Shown here in pieces: positions 35,844-44,269 of a stretch of DNA of 64,000 bases. The notes beneath the pieces are model-generated. The model did not search any database. It was not told where the DNA came from and saw nothing but the letters and a program-made list of their open reading frames with translations. How positions within the stretch are numbered: the first letter of the stretch is position 1; every line of letters begins with the position of its first letter. This DNA comes from Proteiniclasticum sediminis (GTDB lineage Bacteria > Bacillota > Clostridia > Clostridiales > Clostridiaceae). The stretch covers positions 62,001 to 126,000 of the forward strand of contig NZ_JAGSCS010000003.1 in NCBI RefSeq assembly GCF_018128025.1. Reading direction: 5' to 3'. Made by a program: the position numbers and the translations under genes.

Positions 35844-37538
35844 ATGAAATTTCAAGACTACAAATATGAGCGACCCGACATGGACCAGATCAAAGCCGAA
35901 ATCGGCGTCATTTTTAATGGTATGGAGTCCGCAGCCACAGAAGAGGAATTTCTGAAGTTCATGGACCAGTTCATCGCCATCCGCCGCACAGTGGAAACCA
36001 TGTTCACCCTGGTGTCCATTCGGCACAGCATCGACACAAGAGATGAGTTCTACGACAAGGAAAGCGACTATGTGGATATGGCCATGCCCCAGTTCCAGGA
36101 TCTGGCCATCAGTTTCTACCACAGGATTCTGGCCAGCCCTTTCCGGGATGCCATTGAGAAGAAGTACGGCAAGCATCTGCTGAACCTAGCTGAGGTTTCC
36201 GTCAAGGCCTTCAAGCCCGAGATCATCGAGGACCTCCAGGAAGAGAATAAGCTCTCTTCGGAATACTCCAAACTGGTGGCTTCCGCCTCCATCCTTTTTG
36301 ACGGCGAGGAGCGCAACCTCTCGGGTCTGGTGCCCTATATGGAGAATCCTGACCGCAGCGTCCGCAAGGCCGCCTATGAGGCTTACTCCGGATTCTTCCG
36401 CGACCATGAAGCCGACTTCGACCGAATCTATGATGAGCTGGTCAAGGTGCGGGACCGCATGGCCAAGAAAATCGGCTATGCCAGCTACGTGGAAATGGCC
36501 TATGACGGGCTTCTGCGCACAGAGTACGGCCCGAAGGAAGTCAAAGCTTACCGTGAAGCCATCGGCAAGCACATTGTGCCTTTGGTGGTGAAGCTGCGGG
36601 AACGCCAGGCAAAGCGTCTGGGACTGGACGAGCTCAAGTACTATGACGAAGCCATTGAGTTCACCACGGGCAATGCAACCCCCAAGGGTACCCCCGAGTG
36701 GATCATCAACAACGGCAAGACCATGTACACGGAACTCTCTCCTGAAACCGAGGAGTTCTTCAACTTCATGACCGACCATGACCTCTTGGATCTGGTGACC
36801 AAGAAGGGCAAACAGGCCGGCGGATACTGCACCTATATCCCGGATCACAAGGCTCCCTTTATCTTCTCCAACTTCAATGGAACCTCCGGAGACATCGATG
36901 TCCTCACCCATGAGGCAGGTCATGCTTTCCAGGTTTATTCCTCCAGAGCCTATGAAGTGCCGGAATACAGCTTCCCCACCTACGAAGCCTGCGAAATTCA
37001 TTCCATGTCCATGGAGTTCTTCACCTGGCCCTGGATGAAGCTGTTCTTTGAAGAGGATACGAACAAGTATCATTTCTCCCATCTCCAGGGAACATTGCTG
37101 TTCCTTCCCTATGGTGTTTCTGTGGATGAGTTCCAGCACTTTGTGTATGAGAATCCCACGGCGACCCCAGAGGAGCGTAAGCTGAAGTGGCGGGAAATCG
37201 AAAAGAAGTATCTCCCCCTGAAGAACTATGATGACAACGAGTTCTATGATCGCGGAGGCTTCTGGTTCAAGCAGCTCCATATCTTCACCTCGCCCTTCTA
37301 CTACATCGACTACACCCTGGCCCAGGTCTGTGCCCTGCAGTTCTGGATTCGCAGCCGTAAGGAAGGGAAGAAGGCCTGGGAGGATTATGTGAGCCTCTGC
37401 AAGGAAGGCGGAAGCAAGCCCTTCCTGGAACTGGTCAAAATCGCCGGACTTCAGAATCCTTTCCAATCGGAAACCATTCCGTCCATTCTCCCGGAAATCG
37501 AAGCCTATCTCGATGCCGTGGATGATCTTTCCCTGTAA
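35844..37538 (+). CDS. M3 family oligoendopeptidase
   Basis: Cytosolic zinc metallopeptidase that degrades short peptides; 564 residues. The zinc motif is HEAGH in DVLTHEAGHAFQVY (about residues 356-369), with the third ligand Glu in the YEACEIHSMS helix, as in PepF/M3 enzymes. ATG 35844 follows AGGAGG. Ends the operon with a strong terminator. Close to PepF, but the sub-type is not certain. Confidence 0.95.
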   Translation: MKFQDYKYERPDMDQIKAEIGVIFNGMESAATEEEFLKFMDQFIAIRRTVETMFTLVSIRHSIDTRDEFYDKESDYVDMAMPQFQDLAISFYHRILASPFRDAIEKKYGKHLLNLAEVSVKAFKPEIIEDLQEENKLSSEYSKLVASASILFDGEERNLSGLVPYMENPDRSVRKAAYEAYSGFFRDHEADFDRIYDELVKVRDRMAKKIGYASYVEMAYDGLLRTEYGPKEVKAYREAIGKHIVPLVVKLRERQAKRLGLDELKYYDEAIEFTTGNATPKGTPEWIINNGKTMYTELSPETEEFFNFMTDHDLLDLVTKKGKQAGGYCTYIPDHKAPFIFSNFNGTSGDIDVLTHEAGHAFQVYSSRAYEVPEYSFPTYEACEIHSMSMEFFTWPWMKLFFEEDTNKYHFSHLQGTLLFLPYGVSVDEFQHFVYENPTATPEERKLKWREIEKKYLPLKNYDDNEFYDRGGFWFKQLHIFTSPFYYIDYTLAQVCALQFWIRSRKEGKKAWEDYVSLCKEGGSKPFLELVKIAGLQNPFQSETIPSILPEIEAYLDAVDDLSL

Positions 37539-37550
37539 AGTATAAAATCC

Positions 37551-37586
37551 ATGTCCCGAAACCGTTGGGTTTCGGGACATATTTTT
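37551..37586 (+). terminator. Terminator after the M3 peptidase gene
   Basis: Perfect 13-bp stem ATGTCCCGAAACC-GTTG-GGTTTCGGGACAT followed by TTTTT. Confidence 0.96.
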
Positions 37587-37674
37587 GGGTTTCGTGCTTT
37601 TTTAAGGAAGATGTGCTATTCTATTTTATACAACCGATTATACACGGGCAAATGACTCAGCCCATGGAGGGAAC

Positions 37675-38925
37675 ATGCGAAATATAGGAACCATTCAAAC
37701 CAGCAAGTTTAAAAATAATGCCATCAGCCTTGTGATCCCTGTGGGGTTGGATGAAAATATCACTGGGTACAATGTGCTGGCCCAGGTGCTGAAAAGAGGG
37801 ACCCGTTCCCTGCAGACCTCCTCGGAGATCTCCCGGCACCTTCAGGAGATGTACGGCGCCATCTTTGACATTGGCCTCAGCAAAGTAGGGGCAAAGCTCT
37901 TTGTGATCTTCTATGTGTCCTTCCTGGACAACCGGTACACCCTGTATCAGGAAGATCTCTGGGATCAGGCCATTGCCCTCCTGGAGGAGGTGCTCTACCA
38001 CCCGCTCCTCGTGGACGGTCAGTTCAGACCGGAGATTGTGGAACAGGAAATCGCCAATCACAGACTCTACATCGAGTCCGTTTATGATGACAAGAGTCAC
38101 TATTCCATGGAACGGGTTATGGAGCTAGGCCTTCATGACGTCTACCGCATTCCGGACCATGGCACCCTGGAGGAACTGGAGAAGGTGACCAATGCCGAAC
38201 TGGTGGCCCTGTGGGAAGCGTTGAAGGAGAAAGAAGCCTTCTGCTACGCCACAGGTCATCTGGAAGAGGAAGCCCGAATTCTGGAAAAGCTGGAGCGGCT
38301 GCCGATCCTGAAAAACGGCACCGAGGTCCTGGATCCCCAGGAGGGGAGCCGGCGGGAGTTTAACCGGGAGACGGGGAATTTCTTTGAAACTTCCAAGGTG
38401 AATCAGGGAAAAGTCTCCCTGCTCTACAACACCAATGTGACCATTTTTAACGGAGACTATTTTGCTCTGGTGCTCTTTAACTCCATCTTCGGGGGAGGGG
38501 CTCATTCGAAGCTCTTCAATAAGATCCGGGAAAAGCATTCCCTGGCCTATTCCATTTATTCCTCCTTCGACAAGTATGCGGGAGTCATGACCATCGGCGC
38601 CGGAGTGGATACGGGAAACTTTGCCCGGGTGAAGTCTCTCATCGACCTGGAACTGGAGAACATGATCCAGGGAGAGTTCAGCGACGAGGAGCTTATGGTC
38701 GCCCGAACAAAGGTCATCAGCACCCTGAAGGCCATGGAGGATTCCATGTATAACCTGTCCAATTACCTCATTGCCCTTCGGGTCTTCGGGCTGGACATCA
38801 CCGTGGAGGAAGTCATCGAGAACCTGATGCAGGTGACCAAGGAACGGATCATGGCCGTGGCCAAGAATGTGGAATACATTGCCGGACATTATCTGGGAGG
38901 AGAAGAACAACATGGAGAACTATAA
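37675..38925 (+). CDS. yfmF: M16-like protein YfmF (no zinc motif)
   Basis: 416-residue M16 peptidase-fold protein. The HxxEH zinc motif expected in the first 100 residues is absent, so it is probably the non-catalytic partner of the next gene. In B. subtilis YfmF and YfmH are linked to 5-aminopentanol modification of elongation factor P. ATG 37675 (MRNIGTIQTSK) follows GGAGGGAAC. It overlaps yfmH by 14 bases. Confidence 0.9.
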   Translation: MRNIGTIQTSKFKNNAISLVIPVGLDENITGYNVLAQVLKRGTRSLQTSSEISRHLQEMYGAIFDIGLSKVGAKLFVIFYVSFLDNRYTLYQEDLWDQAIALLEEVLYHPLLVDGQFRPEIVEQEIANHRLYIESVYDDKSHYSMERVMELGLHDVYRIPDHGTLEELEKVTNAELVALWEALKEKEAFCYATGHLEEEARILEKLERLPILKNGTEVLDPQEGSRREFNRETGNFFETSKVNQGKVSLLYNTNVTIFNGDYFALVLFNSIFGGGAHSKLFNKIREKHSLAYSIYSSFDKYAGVMTIGAGVDTGNFARVKSLIDLELENMIQGEFSDEELMVARTKVISTLKAMEDSMYNLSNYLIALRVFGLDITVEEVIENLMQVTKERIMAVAKNVEYIAGHYLGGEEQHGEL

Positions 38926-40186
38926 ATCCCTGGATTTTCTGGGGGAACAGATCTATGAGAGCACCATCAATACCCTGCGGACCTACTATATTCCCAAAAA
39001 GGGCTTTGCCAAATCCTATGCCATCTTAACGGCGGATTACGGCAGCGCCGATGTGGAGTTTTCGGTCAACGGTGGGAAGTCCTTCCGGAAATATCCGGAG
39101 GGCATCGCGCATTTTCTCGAGCATAAGGTCTTTGAGATGCCGGGGGGAGAGAATGTCTTCAACCGATTTACGGAAATGGGGGCCTCCGTCAATGCCTTCA
39201 CCAATCATCATCAGACCTCTTACTATTTCAGCACCACGGACAACTTTGCCGAGAACCTGGCCTTGCTGCTCCAGATGGTGACCACGCCCTATCTGACACC
39301 GGAAAATGTGGAGAAGGAGAAGGGGATCATCGCGGAAGAAATCAAGATGTACGATGATCATCCCGGATTCCGGGGATTCATCGAAACGGTGAAGGCCCTC
39401 TACCAGGAGCACCCGGTACGGGAAGATATCGCCGGTTCCGTGGCGTCCATCTACAGCCTGACGCCCCAGGATCTTCTGGACTGCTATGATGCTTTCTATA
39501 ACCCCCGGAATCTGATTCTGGTCCTGGTGGGAGATTTGGAGCCAGAGCAGTTTGAAGCCATCATCCGGGCCAACGTGAAACCGGGAAAACCCCAGGATCT
39601 GGTGAAGAAAACCTATGGGGAACCGCCCCATTCTGTGAAGAAAAGTTCCGTACTGGACATGGGGCTTCAGGTGCCCAACTACATCTACGGCTTCAAAGTG
39701 CCGGGAACGCCGTCCAATCTTCTGGAAGAGAGTCTCGTCGGATCACTTATGATGCGCCTGGTCTTTGGAGACACCTCCACCTTCTATGAGGAGAGTCTTC
39801 GCTCGGGGCTCATCAATGACAGCTTCTCCACGGAGATTTCCCTGGAGCCAGACCATGGCGAAATCTTCCTGGGCGGAGAGTCCCGGGAGCCGGAAAAGAC
39901 CATGCAAGCCATCGAGGCTTATATTGATTCGGTGCTGGCCGATCCTCAGTTCTTCCCCCAGCGGGAAATGGACTTAATCCGCATCAAGAAAGCCATGACG
40001 GGATCCTTCATGAATCTCTTCAACTCCGTGGATGCCATCGGCAAGACCGTGACGGGGATGATTCTTCATGAGGAGGAACTCTTCAGCTACATCGACACGC
40101 TGAAAAAAATTCATATTTCTCAAGTGGAGACTAAATTTCGTGAACTTTTCCAAAAGGACCGCAGCACCCAGGTGATTATTCGCTAA
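38912..40186 (+). CDS. yfmH: M16 family metallopeptidase YfmH
   Basis: 424 residues from ATG 38912, with GGAGGAG upstream inside the end of yfmF. The inverted zinc motif HFLEH (about 65-69) and the downstream ligand Glu in EKGIIAEEIKMYDD are present, so this is the active half of the YfmF/YfmH pair. A cytosolic heterodimeric peptidase is expected by analogy with mitochondrial processing peptidase-like pairs. Confidence 0.93.
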   Translation: MENYKSLDFLGEQIYESTINTLRTYYIPKKGFAKSYAILTADYGSADVEFSVNGGKSFRKYPEGIAHFLEHKVFEMPGGENVFNRFTEMGASVNAFTNHHQTSYYFSTTDNFAENLALLLQMVTTPYLTPENVEKEKGIIAEEIKMYDDHPGFRGFIETVKALYQEHPVREDIAGSVASIYSLTPQDLLDCYDAFYNPRNLILVLVGDLEPEQFEAIIRANVKPGKPQDLVKKTYGEPPHSVKKSSVLDMGLQVPNYIYGFKVPGTPSNLLEESLVGSLMMRLVFGDTSTFYEESLRSGLINDSFSTEISLEPDHGEIFLGGESREPEKTMQAIEAYIDSVLADPQFFPQREMDLIRIKKAMTGSFMNLFNSVDAIGKTVTGMILHEEELFSYIDTLKKIHISQVETKFRELFQKDRSTQVIIR

Positions 40187-40390
40187 GAAATCCAGAATCC
40201 TCATGGGGAGCCCTCTGGACGAAAAGGGTTGTCCTTCAGGGGAATGTTGCCTTTTCCGAGGATGAAGTGTCAAGTCAAAAATAAAGAAAATCGTTCACGG
40301 GTTCCGGCAGTAAATTCTGACAATGACGGAATATCTTGGCTTTCAATGCAAAAATAAATATAGAAAATTTGTGAATTTTATGGAAAAACC
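40187..40390 (+). other. Non-coding spacer between yfmH and the mraZ promoter
   Basis: The whole yfmH-mraZ gap is 296 bases. This part becomes A/T-rich toward its end. A loose inverted repeat (AAAAGG ... CCTTTT, about 40220-40257) lacks a T run. I see no open frame with a ribosome binding site and no known RNA. Confidence 0.4.
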
Positions 40391-40430
40391 AAATATAGAC
40401 CTTCAGGCTATTGAAGGTCTATATTTTTTT
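40391..40430 (+). terminator. Strong terminator upstream of mraZ
   Basis: Perfect 15-bp stem AAATATAGACCTTCA / TGAAGGTCTATATTT with a 6-base loop, followed by T to 40430. Its 3' arm contains the mraZ -35. Confidence 0.93.
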
Positions 40431-40439
40431 GTGTAAAAT
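40411..40439 (+). promoter_or_regulatory. Sigma-A promoter of the mraZ (dcw) operon
   Basis: TTGAAG (40411-40416, in the terminator stem), 17 bases, TAAAAT (40434-40439). Start of transcription expected near 40446. Confidence 0.8.
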
Positions 40440-40446
40440 AAACATA

Positions 40447-40473
40447 AAAGTGGTAAAAAGTGGGGAAAAGTGG
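40447..40473 (+). promoter_or_regulatory. MraZ operator: three AAAGTGG boxes
   Basis: AAAGTGG occurs at 40447, 40457 and 40467, exactly 10 bp apart, all on one face of the helix, immediately after the predicted start site and running up to the mraZ ribosome binding site. This is the box type described for MraZ autoregulation. Confidence 0.85.
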
Positions 40474-40482
40474 TGAAGAGCG

Positions 40483-40911
40483 ATGCTGATCGGTGAATTT
40501 ACCCATGGTGTGGATAAGAAAAACAGAATCATCATCCCTTCGAAGCTCAGGGACAACCTGGGCGACACTTTCATTGTCACCAAGGGGCTGGATGGATGTC
40601 TGTATATTTATCCGAAAGAAGAATGGCTGACCTTTGAGACGAAACTCAAGGCCCTGCCCCTGACGAACAAAGATGCCCGGGCTTTTGTCCGATTTTTCTT
40701 CTCTGGCGCCAATGAGATGGAACCGGATAAGATGGGCCGGGTACTGCTGCCGCAGTCGCTGATGGATTATGCCGGAATTGCCGAAGAAGTGGTGAGCATC
40801 GGAATGATGAACCGCGTGGAAATCTGGGCCAAGGAAAAGTGGTTGGCGTATAACGACAGCGAGATGGATATGGATGAAATCGCGGCGAAGATGAATGAAT
40901 TGGGAATTTAG
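40483..40911 (+). CDS. mraZ: Division/cell wall cluster transcriptional regulator MraZ
   Basis: 142-residue protein with two SpoVT/AbrB-like swapped-hairpin repeats: FTHGVDKKNRIIIPSKLRD near the N-terminus and DKMGRVLLPQSLMDYAG in the second half. Forms a ring that binds the repeats in its own promoter. ATG 40483 has only a weak GGTGAAG site, which overlaps the end of the operator. First gene of the dcw operon. Confidence 0.97.
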   Translation: MLIGEFTHGVDKKNRIIIPSKLRDNLGDTFIVTKGLDGCLYIYPKEEWLTFETKLKALPLTNKDARAFVRFFFSGANEMEPDKMGRVLLPQSLMDYAGIAEEVVSIGMMNRVEIWAKEKWLAYNDSEMDMDEIAAKMNELGI

Positions 40912-40920
40912 GTGAATGAA

Positions 40921-41847
40921 ATGGAATTTAAACATGTTTCGGTCCTGCTGGAGGAATGCCTGGAAGCCCTGAACATCAAGGAAGGCGGAATCTATGTGGA
41001 CTGTACCCTTGGCGGGGCAGGCCATACCCGGGAAATATTGAAACGATTGAAAAATGGAAGACTTATCGGCATCGATCAGGATCAGGATGCCTTAAGCAAT
41101 GCCAGGGTCCTGTTGAAGGACTATGACAATGTGACGCTGGTCCACTCGAACTTCGAGTCCATCAAAGGGATTCTCGCTGAAACTGCTCCGTCAGGAGTAG
41201 ACGGGATCCTGATGGACTTGGGGGTTTCCTCCTACCAGCTGGATGAGGGGGAACGGGGATTTTCCTACATGAAGGATGCACCACTGGATATGCGGATGAA
41301 CCGGGAAGAGGCTCTTTCCGCCTATGAAGTGGTCAACAGCTACAGCCTGGAAGAACTCACCCGAATCATTCGAGATTACGGCGAAGAGAAGTTTGCCAAA
41401 AGAATTGCCCAGTTCATCCTGAAGGCCCGGGAAGGGAAGCCCGTGGAAACGACAGGAGAGCTGGTGGAAATCATCAAGGCGGCCATCCCGGCAAAAGCCC
41501 GGCGAGAAGGTCCGCATCCGGCCAAAAGGACATTTCAGGCCATCCGCATTGAAGTTAACCGGGAACTGTCCATCCTCCACCAGACGGTGCTGGATGCCGT
41601 GGAAGCATTGAAGCCAGAGGGAAGACTGGCCATCATCACCTTCCATTCCCTGGAAGACCGCATCGTGAAAAATACATACCGCGAGCTGATGGATCCCTGT
41701 ACCTGTCCCAAGAACATGCCGTGTATCTGCGGCAAAGTGCCCACCGTGAAGGTGCTGACCAAGAAACCCATTGTACCTGGCGATACAGAGATAGACGAGA
41801 ACCCCAGGTCAAGGAGCGCAAAGCTCAGAGTTCTCGAGAAGTTATAG
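40921..41847 (+). CDS. rsmH: 16S rRNA (cytosine(1402)-N4)-methyltransferase RsmH
   Basis: SAM-dependent methyltransferase (MraW) acting on the ribosomal P site; 308 residues. Motif [36 protein letters not shown] and the LDMRMN segment, then [15 protein letters not shown] 40921 lies five bases after AGGTGA; GTG 40912 is the weaker alternative. Second gene of the dcw operon. Confidence 0.98.
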   Translation: MEFKHVSVLLEECLEALNIKEGGIYVDCTLGGAGHTREILKRLKNGRLIGIDQDQDALSNARVLLKDYDNVTLVHSNFESIKGILAETAPSGVDGILMDLGVSSYQLDEGERGFSYMKDAPLDMRMNREEALSAYEVVNSYSLEELTRIIRDYGEEKFAKRIAQFILKAREGKPVETTGELVEIIKAAIPAKARREGPHPAKRTFQAIRIEVNRELSILHQTVLDAVEALKPEGRLAIITFHSLEDRIVKNTYRELMDPCTCPKNMPCICGKVPTVKVLTKKPIVPGDTEIDENPRSRSAKLRVLEKL

Positions 41848-41870
41848 GATTAGGGGATTAGAAAGGTGTG

Positions 41871-42374
41871 ATGATGATGGCACTGCCAAGAGTCCAGTAC
41901 GGAAGTACTGTTCTGAATCCTGGCTATGCGCAGGAGGATCCAAGGATCCAGCGCCAGGAGGAAAAGCGAGAACGGGAGACCCAAAAGGAATATACCCGCA
42001 GAACAGCCATGCGGAACAACAGGATCCGCAAGAGTGTCATGATGACAATTCTCTTCATGGCTGTGGCTTCTTTTATCACGATTTATCGTGGCGGAATGAT
42101 TTACAGCATGCAGAATCAGTATGTTTCCATGCAGTCCGAAACCAAAACCCTAAACAAGGAAAATGAAGATCTTCGCGCCCAGCTGATCAAGGCCTCCTCC
42201 ATCAACGACATCGTGGCGAAGTCCCAGGCCATGGCGCTGGTGTCGGTGAGCCAGGACAGCGTGATCCGGGTGGATCTGTCCAAGAACAACTTCAAGAGTG
42301 AGGAAGCGGTGACGGCAAAAGCTAGCCTTCCCCAGAAGATTCTCGCTTATCTGAATCTGCAGATCTTCAACTAG
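41871..42374 (+). CDS. ftsL: Cell division protein FtsL-like
   Basis: About 167 residues: a charged cytosolic N-terminus of about 55 residues, one membrane helix (MMTILFMAVASFITIY), then an external leucine-zipper-like coiled coil (MQNQYVSMQSETKTLN and following). Sequence conservation of FtsL is low; the call rests on topology and on the position between rsmH and ftsI. Starts at one of three consecutive ATGs (41871-41879) after AAAGG. Confidence 0.85.
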   Translation: MMMALPRVQYGSTVLNPGYAQEDPRIQRQEEKRERETQKEYTRRTAMRNNRIRKSVMMTILFMAVASFITIYRGGMIYSMQNQYVSMQSETKTLNKENEDLRAQLIKASSINDIVAKSQAMALVSVSQDSVIRVDLSKNNFKSEEAVTAKASLPQKILAYLNLQIFN

Positions 42375-42395
42375 AACCGCGGTCTGAGGTGTTTT

Positions 42396-44135
42396 ATGAA
42401 GTATAACAAAAGATACCGGCTGATGATTTCCCTGGTGGTGCTCCTGTTTGTTCTTCTTATGGGACGCCTGTACTATGTCACCGTCATCGCCAAGGAAGAT
42501 ATCTATGCCAAAGCGCAGAATCAGATCTCCAAAGAAATCATCCTGCCGGCTCGCCGCGGGGACATTCTAGACCGCAACGGAGCGGTGCTGGCCTCCACTA
42601 CGGAAGCCTACCGTCTGGATGCGGATTTGGTGACCTTCCGGAAGCTTTTAAGCTCCAAGGGGAAGACGGCAGAAAGTTATGCCGAGCTCATTGCAAAGGC
42701 CCTGGGGAGCGATCCGGCCGCCGTATTGGCAAAGCTCACCGCGGACCATAACAGCATCATCATTCAGCGGAAGATCGAAAAGGAAACCATCGACAGGGTA
42801 CGAACCCTCATCGATGAGGAAGACATCAATTTCCTCCTCATCGGCTATGACAATATCCGCTATTATCCCAATGGCAGTTATCTTTCCCATGTGCTGGGCA
42901 GCGTCAATGTGGACGGTTCCGGCGTCATGGGGCTGGAATATTACTATAATGAAACCCTCAAGGGAATCAGCGGGCTGAAGATTGCGGAAATGGACAAAAA
43001 AAACCGTGAACTGCCCTATGCGCCCGTGGTGGAGACCAAAGCCGTCAACGGCAATGATCTCGTCCTTTCCATCGATGAACGGATCCAATATTTCATCGAG
43101 AATCTTGCCGAGAAGGCCATGGCTGATTTTGAAGCCAAGAGTATCAGCATTCTCGTGTCGGATCCCAAAACCGGAGGAATCTTAGGCATGGTGAATCTGC
43201 CGGACTTTGATCCCAACAATCCCTGGCAGGATCGCACCCAGGAAGAGTTTGACCAGCTGACCCGCAATCGTGCGGTGAACGATGCTTACGAACCGGGTTC
43301 CACCTTTAAGATTGTGACCTTCTCCGCCGCCCTGGAAGAGGGGCTGGTGGATGAGGATGACCATTTCTTCTGCCCCGGCTACATCTATGTGGACGGCGTG
43401 CGAATCAACTGCATCAAGCGGGATGGCCATAAGGACCAAACCCTGGGCGAAGTCCTGAAGAATTCCTGCAACGTGGGCACCATCCTCATTGCCCAGAAGC
43501 TGGGGAAAGAAACCTTCAATGCCTATGTGAAGCTGTACATGTTCGGCCAGAAAACGGGGATTGATCTTCCCGGAGAAAGCACGGGCATCGTCTTTAAGAC
43601 GGAGAACATGAAGAACGTGGATCTGGCCACATCCTCCATCGGCCAGGCTAACACCGTGACCCCCCTCCAGATGCTCAATGCCTTGAACACCATCGCCAGC
43701 GGCGGCGTCATGAATCATCTGCATCTGGTGGATGAGTCGGTGCTTCGGGACAAGGATGAGGTGGTGGCCCAGGAGAATCTGGGGATGAAAGACGGTACCC
43801 GAATTATTTCGGAGAGTACTTCTGCCCGGATGCTGGAGCTCATGTATCAGGCCATTGGCGCCAATGAGCGACACCAAGCTTATATTGCCGATATTCCCGT
43901 TTTTGGGAAAACCGGTACAGCGCAGAAAATCGTCCAGCTGGAAGATGGCACCATGGGGTATTCCGATGAGGAATTTATCTCCTCCTTCTTGGGCGGAGCT
44001 CCCTATACCGATCCCAAAGTCACCGTGCTGGTGGTAGTGGACAGTCCCAAAGGCGTTGTATTTGGCAGCGTGGTGGCGGCCCCGATCTTCAAGGAAATCA
44101 TTCTGGAAGTCGATCAATACTTGAATTTGGAATGA
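42396..44135 (+). CDS. ftsI: Division penicillin-binding protein (class B, FtsI/PBP2 type)
   Basis: Septal D,D-transpeptidase, 579 residues, with one N-terminal membrane helix (about 8-27), the class B dimerisation domain beginning with PARRGDILDRNG, and the catalytic motifs S302-T-F-K305, S357-C-N and K505-T-G. It ends soon after the transpeptidase fold and has no PASTA domains, unlike B. subtilis PBP2B and SpoVD. A terminator follows, so ftsI closes the mraZ transcription unit. Confidence 0.95.
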   Translation: MKYNKRYRLMISLVVLLFVLLMGRLYYVTVIAKEDIYAKAQNQISKEIILPARRGDILDRNGAVLASTTEAYRLDADLVTFRKLLSSKGKTAESYAELIAKALGSDPAAVLAKLTADHNSIIIQRKIEKETIDRVRTLIDEEDINFLLIGYDNIRYYPNGSYLSHVLGSVNVDGSGVMGLEYYYNETLKGISGLKIAEMDKKNRELPYAPVVETKAVNGNDLVLSIDERIQYFIENLAEKAMADFEAKSISILVSDPKTGGILGMVNLPDFDPNNPWQDRTQEEFDQLTRNRAVNDAYEPGSTFKIVTFSAALEEGLVDEDDHFFCPGYIYVDGVRINCIKRDGHKDQTLGEVLKNSCNVGTILIAQKLGKETFNAYVKLYMFGQKTGIDLPGESTGIVFKTENMKNVDLATSSIGQANTVTPLQMLNALNTIASGGVMNHLHLVDESVLRDKDEVVAQENLGMKDGTRIISESTSARMLELMYQAIGANERHQAYIADIPVFGKTGTAQKIVQLEDGTMGYSDEEFISSFLGGAPYTDPKVTVLVVVDSPKGVVFGSVVAAPIFKEIILEVDQYLNLE

Positions 44136-44144
44136 GCCTTCCGG

Positions 44145-44175
44145 AAATAGCATGTGATTTCACATGCTATTTTAG
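44145..44175 (+). terminator. Terminator after ftsI
   Basis: Perfect 13-bp stem AAATAGCATGTGA / TCACATGCTATTT with a 2-base centre and TTT after it. It splits the dcw cluster into two units. Confidence 0.85.
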
Positions 44176-44205
44176 TATAAGTTCAGAAATTCTCCGGACA
44201 AATTA

Positions 44206-44214
44206 TGGTATATT
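44206..44214 (+). promoter_or_regulatory. Extended -10 promoter of murF
   Basis: TG-G-TATATT; no convincing -35. Just downstream a GC-rich hairpin CCTCGCC-CGA-GGCGAGG (44233-44249) lies in the leader. Confidence 0.55.
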
Positions 44215-44269
44215 TTAAGATGGAATTTATCACCTCGCCCGAGGCGAGGGAAGAAAATGAGGGATCAGG

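Noticed and set aside
40219-40258. Second terminator after yfmH
   Set aside because: The AAAAGG/CCTTTT arms are short, the inner part does not pair well and no T run follows.
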